Of a stretch of DNA of 20,878 bases, positions 6,852 through 15,006 are shown piece after piece. Each line of letters starts with the position of its first letter. Position 1 is the first letter of the stretch. Source of the DNA: Pseudomonadota bacterium (lineage in GTDB: Bacteria; Desulfobacterota; Desulfobacteria; Desulfobacterales; Desulfobacteraceae); NCBI GenBank assembly GCA_018812385.1, contig JAHJDU010000071.1, positions 1 through 20,878 of the forward strand, read 5' to 3'. The position numbers were made by a program, and so were the translations under genes. The notes below the pieces were generated by a model. It was given only the letters and a program-made list of their open reading frames with translations. It searched no databases and was not told where the DNA came from.

Positions 6852-8534
6852 CTAGTCAAGCAGCCAGGATTCGTGGTTGTATAAACTTAACAGGGTTGGA
6901 TAAAGGATGGTGTTAATCTGCTTGTTTGTTGTCAAAAGCGCGTCCTTACCAAATATAAGCTCGCTTCTGAAAACTTCAGGGGTTATAAAGCGTGTAGGCA
7001 CATCAATGGTAAACTTTTCGATTCTGTCCAGAATTTTTTTCTTTTGTATGTTGGGGTGCCAGGCCAGATACCATCCCCAGTCCCCGAAACTGGGGACATT
7101 CTCATGAAACGGAAGAATATCAAATGCAGCGCTTTCCAGAGTTCGTCCAATACAAAGAAAGCTTTCTTTGGCAAGATAGGGTGAGGTTGCCTGGACCACC
7201 ATCAACCCATGTTGTGACAAATGCTGTTTTACTTTTTTATAAAATTCTTTGGCATAAAGTTTGGTCAACTCCGGTGTGGAAGGATCTGGCATGTCAATAA
7301 TGATGACATCCCAGTAGCCTGAAACATCGCTCAAAAATTTATATGCATCAACATTCATCACTTTTACATCGGCAAGTTTATAGGGTTCAGGTTGTTTTAT
7401 GGGATGCTTTTTTTTATGGGTTTCAAGATAAAGTCGTCTATTGATCCCCTGGATAATTCCATTTCCTGAAATGGTAACAAGGCGGGAGTCTTTAAAGGCG
7501 TCCTGGTTAATTCTCTTTAAAACAGGGTGGGTTTGGGCAAGATTGGTCATTTCAGGGTCCAGATCCACCAGAAGCACTTGTTTTACCTCTTTATATTTCA
7601 AGACCTCTCTTAAGGCACACCCATCCCCGCCACCTAGGATAAGCACCCTTTCTTTGATCGGGGCAAGATTCATGACGGGATGCACCATGGGCTCATGGTA
7701 CCTTTGTTCGTCAGTGCTGCAAAATTGCAGGTTCCCGTTTAAAAAAAGCCTGACTTCATCAAAGGGTTTGTAATGGGTAATGGCGATATGCTGGTATTGG
7801 GTTGTTTTGCTTAAAATAATGGGGTCATCGTACAGGGGCTGTTCAATCTTTATGTTCCATTGCCGGTTATTGAGATATCCATATGATATGGCACAAAAAG
7901 TAAGCACCATGACAGCCGGTACCAGGAATCCTGTTTTTAACAATCCTTTTTTTGAAAAATAGACAAAGGTGACAAAGGCCAGGAAAAAATTGGCTCCGGC
8001 CGTCAGAAAGGCTGCTTCCGTTATGGGTGTGAATCTTAAGAAGATAAATACAAAGATGAATGACCCTATGAGACTGCCAAGGTAATCAGCGCTCAGGATG
8101 TTTCCAAGGTTGGTGGACAATTCTTTGCTAAAGTCATTGTTGATCCTGATAATAACGGGAATTTCAAGCCCGATCATGATGCCTATAAAACTGACAAAAA
8201 AATAGAGAACCAGGCCGTAATGGGCTGTATAACCATAGGATATATAGGTCAGGGTGGGAGAAAATCCTCCCACAAGCGCTAAGCCTGTTTCAACCCAGAT
8301 AAAAGCATAAATAAGATATTTTTTTGGAATCTGTGCCTGGATCAGGCTGCCAAACCCCATCCAGAAAAGCATTAGCCCTATGACCATGGCCCATTGTTCA
8401 AAGGAATTGCCAAGTATCATGGAGGCAAGACTTGCCTGGATATACTCAAGGATAATACCACAGGCACCGCTTGCAAACATACAGGCACACAGCAGCACTG
8501 ATGCAAAGCTTAAGCCGGCTCTTGTTTTTGTCAT
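6852..8534 (-). CDS. Membrane-anchored polyamine aminopropyltransferase (spermidine synthase-like, COG4262 type)
   Basis: A 560-residue protein in two parts. Residues 10-220 hold about seven hydrophobic helices. Residues 230-500 form a SpeE-like Rossmann domain with QYQHI (246-250), YHEPMVHP (279-286), GGGDG (301-305), the acidic DLD (324-326) and IIIDMPDP (411-418), whose Asp414 sits at the catalytic position. SpeE enzymes transfer aminopropyl from decarboxylated S-adenosylmethionine to a polyamine. Compared with soluble SpeE there are about 35 extra residues (355-390) between the binding-loop strand and VMNVDAYKFL. The gene starts four bases after the DUF350 stop, with no visible Shine-Dalgarno site, which suggests translational coupling. 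No SpeD (SAM decarboxylase) gene is in the window. The polyamine substrate and the role of the membrane part are unknown. Confidence 0.88.
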   Translation of the reverse strand: MTKTRAGLSFASVLLCACMFASGACGIILEYIQASLASMILGNSFEQWAMVIGLMLFWMGFGSLIQAQIPKKYLIYAFIWVETGLALVGGFSPTLTYISYGYTAHYGLVLYFFVSFIGIMIGLEIPVIIRINNDFSKELSTNLGNILSADYLGSLIGSFIFVFIFLRFTPITEAAFLTAGANFFLAFVTFVYFSKKGLLKTGFLVPAVMVLTFCAISYGYLNNRQWNIKIEQPLYDDPIILSKTTQYQHIAITHYKPFDEVRLFLNGNLQFCSTDEQRYHEPMVHPVMNLAPIKERVLILGGGDGCALREVLKYKEVKQVLLVDLDPEMTNLAQTHPVLKRINQDAFKDSRLVTISGNGIIQGINRRLYLETHKKKHPIKQPEPYKLADVKVMNVDAYKFLSDVSGYWDVIIIDMPDPSTPELTKLYAKEFYKKVKQHLSQHGLMVVQATSPYLAKESFLCIGRTLESAAFDILPFHENVPSFGDWGWYLAWHPNIQKKKILDRIEKFTIDVPTRFITPEVFRSELIFGKDALLTTNKQINTILYPTLLSLYNHESWLLD

Positions 8535-8538
8535 GGGA

Positions 8539-9428
8539 TTACATGGAGAAAGCTATGATAATCGCAACCGCATTAATGGCACTTACCACAACTATAAGGG
8601 CAGCCACATTCCGGTCTTCCTTGACTTCCGTTGCAATATTGGTTGTGGGCAAAAGAAGCTTGTCAATGACCACCCTGAAAATCAACAGCATAACAATTCC
8701 AAAAGCTGCATATATGCCAAAACCGGCAAGATCATTGGCCCATCCTGTAAACGGCCCTGAAATACTTGACCTGAGAATAATGCCCAGGGCTATGAGGATA
8801 CCGCCAAGCCCGATACCAGCGGCAAGGTTATTATCTTTTATCTCATTTCTTACATTAAAGGGCGTGATCAGCTCATAAAGAAATCCAAAAACCAGCAGGG
8901 CCATTTGACCCAGAATAAAAAAGAGAATGGCACTGGCAATACTCTGGAAAAAGGTTCCGCCGGCTCCTGAAATGGATCCGTTAAGAATAAATCCCGTGGC
9001 AATATACATCCCTGCTTCAACCACACCCACTGCTGTGTTCCCCACAACCTTACTTCCGTCAGGCTGGGGAAATTCTTTAACGCATTCTTCATCATTATTG
9101 ATATTGCCCAGCATGATGAAATCATTTATGGACCGGGATGTGAACATAAATCCCGTGATAATAAGCCCATCAACCAGCAATTGGATCACATCAAGAAAAA
9201 AACCTTTTGAAGATCCGCCCATGGCCCCTGACAATGCAATGGCGATCCCGAGATAAAGTCCAGCCCTTCTAAGCCCAACAGCAACATTCCCATCATCATA
9301 TGAACATCATCATCAAAGTCTTTGGTCCGCCAGTCATCCACTTTTTTAACCAACCAGATAAAAAAGATGCCCAAAATGACATATGCCAATCCTTGACCAA
9401 GCCCTGCGAGAGTTACAGCTATATCCAT
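8539..9428 (-). CDS. DUF350 (YjfL/UPF0719-like) multi-span membrane protein, interrupted by a frameshift
   Basis: Two overlapping open frames together make one protein. The first starts at ATG 9428 behind AAGGAGG (five-base gap), encodes MDIAVTLAGLGQG...DFDDDVH, then goes out of frame and stops at 9186. The other frame continues directly with NVAVGLRRAGLYLG at about 9289 and runs to 8539, with no ribosome site or good start of its own. Two extra bases, or one missing base, near 9290-9305 (a GATGATGATG-type stretch) explain the break; the repaired protein has about 295 residues. It contains repeated DUF350 units beginning NVAVGLRRAG, NTAVGVVEAG, NLAAGIGLGG and RNVAALIVVV, roughly eight hydrophobic helices. 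DUF350 proteins are inner-membrane proteins of unknown function, often near polyamine or PspA-like genes. The cause may be a recent mutation, sequencing error or programmed slippage. Confidence 0.8.
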
Positions 9429-9449
9429 TCTTTCCTCCTTAGAATTGTT

Positions 9450-11078
9450 CTATTTACCTTTACTTTTAGGACCACCGCCACGAAGATTGGCCCCAGCACC
9501 TCTTACAGAAGGGGCTTGAGATTTGAACCCTCCGCTTTTTGCAAAATTTGTACTCTGAAATCCTGGTGATTGTTTTACAATTGTGCCAGAGGTACCATAT
9601 TGCTGGAACCCGTTCTGGGTTTTGCCAAAATAAGGTTGTCTGTTCCTATAATTATTGTTCCAGCCATTCCATGAATTGTAAGAATAATATGAAGGCCGCG
9701 AATTAAAGAGCATAGAAAAAAGGGCATATTTCCCATACCAGGACCAGAACTGGTTACCAGTCTCATCTTTTTTCCATTCCCCGTATTTTGAATTGCCCAC
9801 ATAGGCCATCCCCGGCGGTGCTGCCTGGGTCAGACGTTCCTGTTCAAACACACCATAGGGTTTGGCCAGGATAGCCATACCAAGGTATTCAAGATTGGCA
9901 TCATAAAAGCTTGCATCCACCTTTTCCCAATCTGTCTCTTTTGTTTCACCGTTTTCTTCCAGCATATATTTATGAAAATAGGTTTCCTTTGAATCTTCCA
10001 CAAAAAAAGATGCGGCATTGTGACCTCTTCTCGGCCATTGCTCTGTGGGATTAATGGACAGTTCTTTCCACAGGCTGCCGATATTGCTTGAAAAACTTGA
10101 CCCTAAGAAACCGGCAGTAATTGCTGCAATGACGTCTATATTATCAGCCGTCAATGCCTCATATAATTCAGGGCTGACCTCACGTTGAAAGGTTGCAAAT
10201 TTTGGATCATAATAATCTGAGTTCTCATTCCAGGATTCCCTTTTTATGGTCACAAAATATTCTTCTTTCATGTCTTTAAGAATTTTTGTGTAACTGGCAT
10301 ACAGCTGGGCCATTTCTCCGGTTAGTTTTGTTTCAAGGGTCTTGGCCTGTTCAAGACCGGAAGCAAGAGCTTGTACACTGTCAGCAAAGGCGGCATAGTC
10401 AGCTATTGACCCTGCTGAATGCCTGCCAAATTCAGCAGCCACAACACTCAACTGATCCCTGGATTGGCTTTCAAGCTTTGACAGCGGCGCAAATCTGGTG
10501 TTTATTTTTTCACTTAAATCAGGAAAATCAGTAATTGCTTTTGCCATGGGACCGGTTTTCATTTTATCTGCAATACGATCGATTTGCTCGGCATCTTTTT
10601 TTGACTGGGAGTGTAAACTTACGGTATTGTCAATGGCCCCCCTGATTTTTGAAAAACGTGAAACAGGGGTTCGGGCTAACTCTTCAGCATCCTGGAGGAC
10701 CTTTTTTATCCTTGTAATCTGCTGTTTGACCTCCTGGGCAAGTTCGGGTTTATTTTTGCTGACCAAAGGTTTCAAGTCTTTGTCATAAAGTATTTTTGCT
10801 CTGTTAAGCTCATCATGGGCGAGTTGAAACTTTTGAATCCAGTTTTCCTTTAAGGCAAATGCTTCAACAGCCTTAAATTCAGATGATTTCGTAAGGCTTA
10901 AATATTTATCCTTATGTTTGTCCACCTGGGATTGGCCGGTCTTAATGGCGTTGGGCAGAGATTTGGCTTCATTTTTAAGCTCTTTGGGAAGGCCTGCACC
11001 GCATCCGGTCAAAACAACAACCAAGCCTGCAATGGTCAATCCTGCAATGAAGTTCATAAGGAAATGTTTTCTAACCAT
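9450..11078 (-). CDS. Large lipoprotein of unknown function with a Gly/Ser/Asn-rich tail
   Basis: A 542-residue protein with a signal peptide ending in a textbook lipobox, VVLTGC, with Cys26 as the lipidation site. Residues 30-280 are mostly charged helices with coiled-coil character. The middle part (about 285-440) looks globular and has several aromatic patches (FFVEDSKETYFHKY, PPGMAYVGN, FWSWYGKYALF). The last 100 residues are low-complexity, rich in Asn, Tyr, Gly and Ser, ending in a basic RGGGPKSKGK. I do not recognise a named family. Its place in a DUF350 operon and its Gly/Ser tail recall E. coli YjfM/YgiB lipoproteins (DUF1190), but I cannot claim homology. The start ATG 11078 lies two bases after the stop of the upstream gene, with AAAGGAG inside that gene's last codons, so translation is probably coupled. 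Confidence 0.8.
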   Translation of the reverse strand: MVRKHFLMNFIAGLTIAGLVVVLTGCGAGLPKELKNEAKSLPNAIKTGQSQVDKHKDKYLSLTKSSEFKAVEAFALKENWIQKFQLAHDELNRAKILYDKDLKPLVSKNKPELAQEVKQQITRIKKVLQDAEELARTPVSRFSKIRGAIDNTVSLHSQSKKDAEQIDRIADKMKTGPMAKAITDFPDLSEKINTRFAPLSKLESQSRDQLSVVAAEFGRHSAGSIADYAAFADSVQALASGLEQAKTLETKLTGEMAQLYASYTKILKDMKEEYFVTIKRESWNENSDYYDPKFATFQREVSPELYEALTADNIDVIAAITAGFLGSSFSSNIGSLWKELSINPTEQWPRRGHNAASFFVEDSKETYFHKYMLEENGETKETDWEKVDASFYDANLEYLGMAILAKPYGVFEQERLTQAAPPGMAYVGNSKYGEWKKDETGNQFWSWYGKYALFSMLFNSRPSYYSYNSWNGWNNNYRNRQPYFGKTQNGFQQYGTSGTIVKQSPGFQSTNFAKSGGFKSQAPSVRGAGANLRGGGPKSKGK

Positions 11079-11080
11079 CC

Positions 11081-11713
11081 TTAAAGGTCTCCTTTGCTGA
11101 TAATGTTGATACTATCCGGGTTAACAGGGCTTGAGGTATAAATCTGGTATTCATCCTTGCCTGATCCTGACCATTCCTCAATGGTTAGAAATTTAGTTTG
11201 GGCTTCATTTTCAAATTCATACATATAGACTTTTTCTTGTGTTGTCCCCCGGTAATAAACAGAGGCCCAGTCATCTTCATACCAGAATTTCTCGCCATTG
11301 ATCACGACCACGTCTTTGTCATCTGCAATCTGGTCCAGATCATCTTCATCTATTCCCTCTCCTGCATCATCTTTTAAATTCCTGAATGAAAATCGTTCAA
11401 GGGTCATGGAAACTTCAAGCTCATCATCGAATTCCCACTCAAAATGAATGGTTTGTCCGGTTTCAAGGCAAAGACAGGTCAACTCATAAATAAAATACCC
11501 TTGTTTGCTTTTAAAATCATCAGAGGTCTCTTCGTATTTATTTAAGCTTTTTACAAAATAGGTGTTGCCAAGATATTCAAAGAATGAATTGCTGCCGACA
11601 TCTTTTAGGCTCAGTAATTCCTTTTTCTGCCCGGAAACAAGATCTTCTTTTTTAAGGGTTCTTATGGCACTTAATCTTTCCTGAAAAGATTTTTGTGTTG
11701 CAATATCAAGCAT
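11081..11713 (-). CDS. DUF4178-like acidic protein
   Basis: A 210-residue soluble protein without signal peptide or membrane helix. It is strongly acidic (for example GEGIDEDDLDQIADDKD) and rich in beta-strand patterns: FFEYLGNTYFVKSL, YELTCLCLETGQTIHFEWEF, EKFWYEDDWASVYYRG, KFLTIEEWSGSGKDEYQIY. This two-lobed, Trp-containing strand series resembles DUF4178 proteins, which are found beside DUF350 and spermidine-synthase-like genes; E. coli YjfK (DUF2491) holds the comparable place in its operon. The assignment is from memory of the pattern and is moderate. The start ATG 11713 has GGAGG five to six bases upstream. It lies between telA and the lipoprotein gene, with a two-base gap to the latter. 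The function is unknown; a cytosolic adaptor for the membrane partners is an inference. Confidence 0.65.
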   Translation of the reverse strand: MLDIATQKSFQERLSAIRTLKKEDLVSGQKKELLSLKDVGSNSFFEYLGNTYFVKSLNKYEETSDDFKSKQGYFIYELTCLCLETGQTIHFEWEFDDELEVSMTLERFSFRNLKDDAGEGIDEDDLDQIADDKDVVVINGEKFWYEDDWASVYYRGTTQEKVYMYEFENEAQTKFLTIEEWSGSGKDEYQIYTSSPVNPDSINIISKGDL

Positions 11714-11757
11714 GGAATACCTCCAAATTTAAAACAGGCAGATTTATGTGTTTTGGC

Positions 11758-12987
11758 CTATACGTCCGCACGTCTTGCTGTTAATGCATCGGTTCTTGCC
11801 CGGAATCGGTCGTTCATTTTCCCGAGAACGTTAGAACTCTGGGATGCAATATTAATGGTTTCCTGTGAAATCAGGGCATAGGTTTCAAATGCCTGTTCAT
11901 AGGTTTGACACGCTTCTTCAAGGGCTTCAATATTTACAGTCATGCTCTGGCTCATTTTTGCTCCTTTAATGGCGGCGTTGCCAATGACTTTGGCCGTGTC
12001 TTTCATGGTCTCGGCAGCAGCCTGCTGAACCATATCCATATGTTGCAGGGTTTCCATCTGCTGTTCAGCGGCAACCCTCACAGCCAGGGCATTTTTTACA
12101 GCTGTTGAAAGAATCATATCTGTTCTCTGGACCAGCCTTCTGACCAGGTGGGAATTTCTCACCATCATCTCTCCGCCAAACCGTGTCTGGAGATTTGAGT
12201 TATCAATGGTCTGGAGATCCACCACAGCCATGGCAAGGTCACTGGTCAGTGTTGTCAGGGCCTCTTTATTTCTCGGGTCTTCAATGGTTGCCAAGTGATC
12301 CATCAGCTTCTGCCAGATGATCTGTCCCAGAAAGATTTGTTCCTGGAGCCTTGGCTGGATCTCTTTTAAGGAGTCACAAATGGTGGACAATTCTGATGCA
12401 TCAAAGGCCACCTGGTCGGCTTCATTCCTTAAATGGTCACGGATGCCATCAATGGTGGAATTAACGGTTTCCCTTCGCTCTGCGATAATCCTTAATATCT
12501 CATCTCCTTTGGGCAGACGGCTCACGGTCTTTGTGAACAGGCCCAACATTTTTTTTGGAAAGGGCATCTCAGCTCTTGCCACCATGGTGGGGTTCACCTT
12601 ATCCAGCTCCATTTTAATGGCCAGAATATTTTTCCCCACAGGCGAAGAATCATCAGCAGCAACATTTTTAAGTACATTGCCCATTTTACGGTCATAAAGG
12701 GTCACCTGGGCCTGGGTCTCGTCCATAATTTCCTTGCCCAGGCCGAAAACAAAATTGCCAAGCTGCCAGTCAGTGGGATCATCTTTTATTTTTTCAATAA
12801 ATTCAATGGCCTTGGCTTCAATGGCCTGTATATCTTCAACAGCCAGATGTTTGGGTTGTACAGGTTCAAGATTGGAAGGGGACTGGACCGGGGTTAAGGC
12901 ACCCTGACCCGAAACCTGGGTTACTTCGGCAAGGACTGGGGCTTTTGCCTGTTGACCAACACTTTGAAGGTCTTGCATATCATTCAT
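11758..12987 (-). CDS. telA: TelA family protein (toxic anion resistance)
   Basis: A 409-residue, almost entirely helical soluble protein. A Pro/Gln-rich N-terminus (residues 1-50) precedes the TelA domain, recognisable from DKVNPTM, LPKGDEILRIIAERRETVNS, IFLGQIIWQKL, TIDNSNLQTRFGGEMMVRNS and VKNALAVRVAAEQQ. TelA proteins are named from tellurite resistance plasmids but are widespread chromosomal proteins linked to envelope stress; B. subtilis YaaN is a homologue adjacent to xpaC. The length is normal for the family. The start is ATG 12987 with AGGAGG about five bases upstream. The gene follows the XpaC-like gene by 42 bases and precedes the DUF4178-like gene by 44, on the same strand. A link to tellurite itself cannot be seen in the sequence. 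Confidence 0.88.
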   Translation of the reverse strand: MNDMQDLQSVGQQAKAPVLAEVTQVSGQGALTPVQSPSNLEPVQPKHLAVEDIQAIEAKAIEFIEKIKDDPTDWQLGNFVFGLGKEIMDETQAQVTLYDRKMGNVLKNVAADDSSPVGKNILAIKMELDKVNPTMVARAEMPFPKKMLGLFTKTVSRLPKGDEILRIIAERRETVNSTIDGIRDHLRNEADQVAFDASELSTICDSLKEIQPRLQEQIFLGQIIWQKLMDHLATIEDPRNKEALTTLTSDLAMAVVDLQTIDNSNLQTRFGGEMMVRNSHLVRRLVQRTDMILSTAVKNALAVRVAAEQQMETLQHMDMVQQAAAETMKDTAKVIGNAAIKGAKMSQSMTVNIEALEEACQTYEQAFETYALISQETINIASQSSNVLGKMNDRFRARTDALTARRADV

Positions 12988-13029
12988 GTTATCCTCCTAA
13001 AAAGACATTTTTTTAATAAGTTTATTTTT

Positions 13030-13554
13030 TTATGAAAATTTTCCAGCAAGAAAATTTGCCATGGTCTTAAATTCTGCGGTCTCATTTTTCTCAACAATAT
13101 CCCTGGACCGGTTGGAGACCTCATACAGACTTTCTATGGTTTTTTTAAACATGTCAAACTGATTTTTCCGGCTGTCTGATGACAAATCAAGGTATTCCTT
13201 AACAGTTTTGTAAAGATGCTCCCTGCCGATTTTTTTAATTTCATAGGTCAGGGTTTCCCCGGGATATCTTTCCATCATGGAAGGTGTGATCACCATGAGA
13301 TCATCAATAATGGCTTCAATTTCCCCAGTCATTTCTGTTGAAAAATCAATGTCCTTTCTCAACAGAATATTTAATTTTAATAAAGAATCCAGGATAGCTT
13401 TGTACTCCTGGTCAGGGGATGTCTCAGCCTTAGGGGCAAAAGAAGGTGATGCACTCTTTGTTGATGCTGTGCCCTTGGCTTTATTCTTTTTCATATAAAT
13501 GGCAAAGCCGATAATAGCAATAAGAAAAATTGCTGTTGAAATGATCATTGTCAT
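13030..13554 (-). CDS. Single-span membrane protein, XpaC-like partner of TelA
   Basis: A 174-residue protein with one N-terminal transmembrane helix (about residues 4-20), a basic and Ser/Pro-rich linker (KKNKAKG...), then a helical cytosolic domain. Within that domain, TPSMMERYPGETLTYEIKKIGREHLYKTVKEYLDL resembles the stretch in XpaC-type proteins where a Tyr-x-Pro-type helix precedes a repeating helical bundle, but similarity is loose. The main support for the XpaC role is position: it is the gene just upstream of telA, as xpaC is next to the telA homologue yaaN in Bacillus. It would tether TelA to the inner membrane; this is inference. The start is ATG 13554 with AAGGAG seven to eight bases upstream. 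It is the first gene of the six-gene operon. Confidence 0.6.
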   Translation of the reverse strand: MTMIISTAIFLIAIIGFAIYMKKNKAKGTASTKSASPSFAPKAETSPDQEYKAILDSLLKLNILLRKDIDFSTEMTGEIEAIIDDLMVITPSMMERYPGETLTYEIKKIGREHLYKTVKEYLDLSSDSRKNQFDMFKKTIESLYEVSNRSRDIVEKNETAEFKTMANFLAGKFS

Positions 13555-13618
13555 TGTGTTGCTCCTTGGTTTAATGTATTCATACCAACAATATTTTCAT
13601 AAAAAAATAATGCAAAAC

Positions 13619-13646
13619 TTTATATTTATAAGGTTAAAACTTGTAA
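13619..13646 (-). promoter_or_regulatory. Candidate promoter of the TelA-polyamine operon
   Basis: On the minus strand TTACAA (13641-13646) and TATAAA (13619-13624) are 16 bases apart, about 65 bases upstream of the first gene. The -10 matches five of six consensus bases, the -35 only half. It is the best candidate in the 151-base divergent spacer but is weak. Confidence 0.3.
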
Positions 13647-13705
13647 CACTTTATATGGGGTGTCTTGAAAAATCAAGAAAGGAACAAGGTAATAGATAGG
13701 GAATC

Positions 13706-15001
13706 ATGAATAAAAACAAGACATCACCGTTGGTAAAAATTAAAAGACAACCCCTTTTTTATGGCTACACCATCATCCTGGCTTCCTTTTTTATCCAGGC
13801 CATTGTCTGGGGGATCAGCAATAGTTTTGGTGTATTTTTTGCCCCGTTAATAAGTGAATTCAGCTGGTCAAGAGCAACCATCTCAGGTGCTGCCTCATTA
13901 TGTTTCCTGGTGCATGGTTTATCCAGTATGCTCCTGGGAAACCTGAACGACAGGTTTGGGCCAAAGCTTATCATGAGTGCCTGTGGCATCTTCCTTGGGA
14001 TAGGGTTCTTGCTGATGGCAAAAGTTAATTCTGCCTGGCAGCTATACCTGTTCTATGGACTGGTTGTCGGTATTGGACTCGGTGGTATAGATGTTATCCC
14101 TCTGTCAACTGTAACAAGATGGTTTAAAAAAAAACGAGGCATGATGACTGGTATCATCAAAGTCGGTACCGGAGTTGGAATGCTTATCATGCCTTTTTTC
14201 ATCACATGGCTTTTAAAAGGTTATGGGTGGCGCATCGCATTTACAGTGTTAGCCGTTATTATCATGGTATCTGTAATATTTCTTGCTCAATTTCTGATGC
14301 GGGACCCGATCCAGAAAGCACAATTCATTGACAATGAAAACAGCCATACATCGGGAAATTCAAACAAAACAGAAGACGGGCTGACATTTCAGAAAGCGAT
14401 TCACACCAGACAATTATGGACAATTTGTGCCATTTATTTTATCATACTCTTCTGTGTCTACACCATCTTGATTCACATTGTTCAGCATGCCATTGATCTT
14501 GGCATCCCAACGGCAGTTGCAGCCGGGGTTCTTGCCACCGTTGGCGGGGTGAGTATTTCAGGCAGATTTCTGATGGGTGGGGCCGGGGACAAAATCGGAG
14601 AGAAACCAGCCTTGCTTATCTGCCTCTTGTTTCTATTAACGGCACTCGGTTGGCTACAGATAGCCAAAACCTTATGGATGTTTTATTTGTTCGCCATAAT
14701 ATACGGGTTTGCCCATGGCGGTTTTTTTTCCTTAATTTCACCGTTGATTGCCAAGCAGTTCGGGACAAGGAGTCATGGTCTTCTTTTCGGGATTGTCATT
14801 TTTTCCAGCACCATTGGCGGCGCCATTGGCCCTTTTATGGCCGGATATATATTCGATGTAACCCATAGCTATAAAATCGTGTTTCTGATTCTGACGGTCC
14901 TGTGCATCATCGCTCTTACATTAACCGCAACCTTAAAATCTGTTCTCCAGGATAAAGTTGTGTCAGATGACATAACTTTAAACTTTGAAAAACAGGAATA
15001 A
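13706..15001 (+). CDS. MFS transporter (oxalate/formate antiporter and monocarboxylate-like group)
   Basis: A 431-residue inner-membrane protein with twelve hydrophobic helices in two sets of six, split by a polar loop near residues 205-235. LGNLNDRFGPKLIM between helices 2 and 3 is the MFS loop motif, and GAGDKIGEKPALLI is its counterpart in the second half. YGYTIILASFF and SWSRATISGAASLCFL are typical of the branch that holds OxlT-like and monocarboxylate transporters. Substrate cannot be read from sequence. The ATG at 13706 has AGGGA six bases upstream. Its stop lies five bases before the amidohydrolase gene, so the two surely share a transcript and the transporter probably imports that enzyme's substrate or exports its product. 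It is divergent from the TelA operon. Confidence 0.88.
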   Translation: MNKNKTSPLVKIKRQPLFYGYTIILASFFIQAIVWGISNSFGVFFAPLISEFSWSRATISGAASLCFLVHGLSSMLLGNLNDRFGPKLIMSACGIFLGIGFLLMAKVNSAWQLYLFYGLVVGIGLGGIDVIPLSTVTRWFKKKRGMMTGIIKVGTGVGMLIMPFFITWLLKGYGWRIAFTVLAVIIMVSVIFLAQFLMRDPIQKAQFIDNENSHTSGNSNKTEDGLTFQKAIHTRQLWTICAIYFIILFCVYTILIHIVQHAIDLGIPTAVAAGVLATVGGVSISGRFLMGGAGDKIGEKPALLICLLFLLTALGWLQIAKTLWMFYLFAIIYGFAHGGFFSLISPLIAKQFGTRSHGLLFGIVIFSSTIGGAIGPFMAGYIFDVTHSYKIVFLILTVLCIIALTLTATLKSVLQDKVVSDDITLNFEKQE

Positions 15002-15006
15002 ATGAT

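Noticed and set aside
7441..7773. 110-codon plus-strand ORF opposite the aminopropyltransferase
   Set aside because: It overlaps the catalytic domain coding region antisense and has no motif or ribosome site.
13663..13678. TCTTGA/TCAAGA hairpin upstream of the MFS gene
   Set aside because: Six pairs around AAAA are expected by chance in an A/T-rich spacer and no function is suggested.
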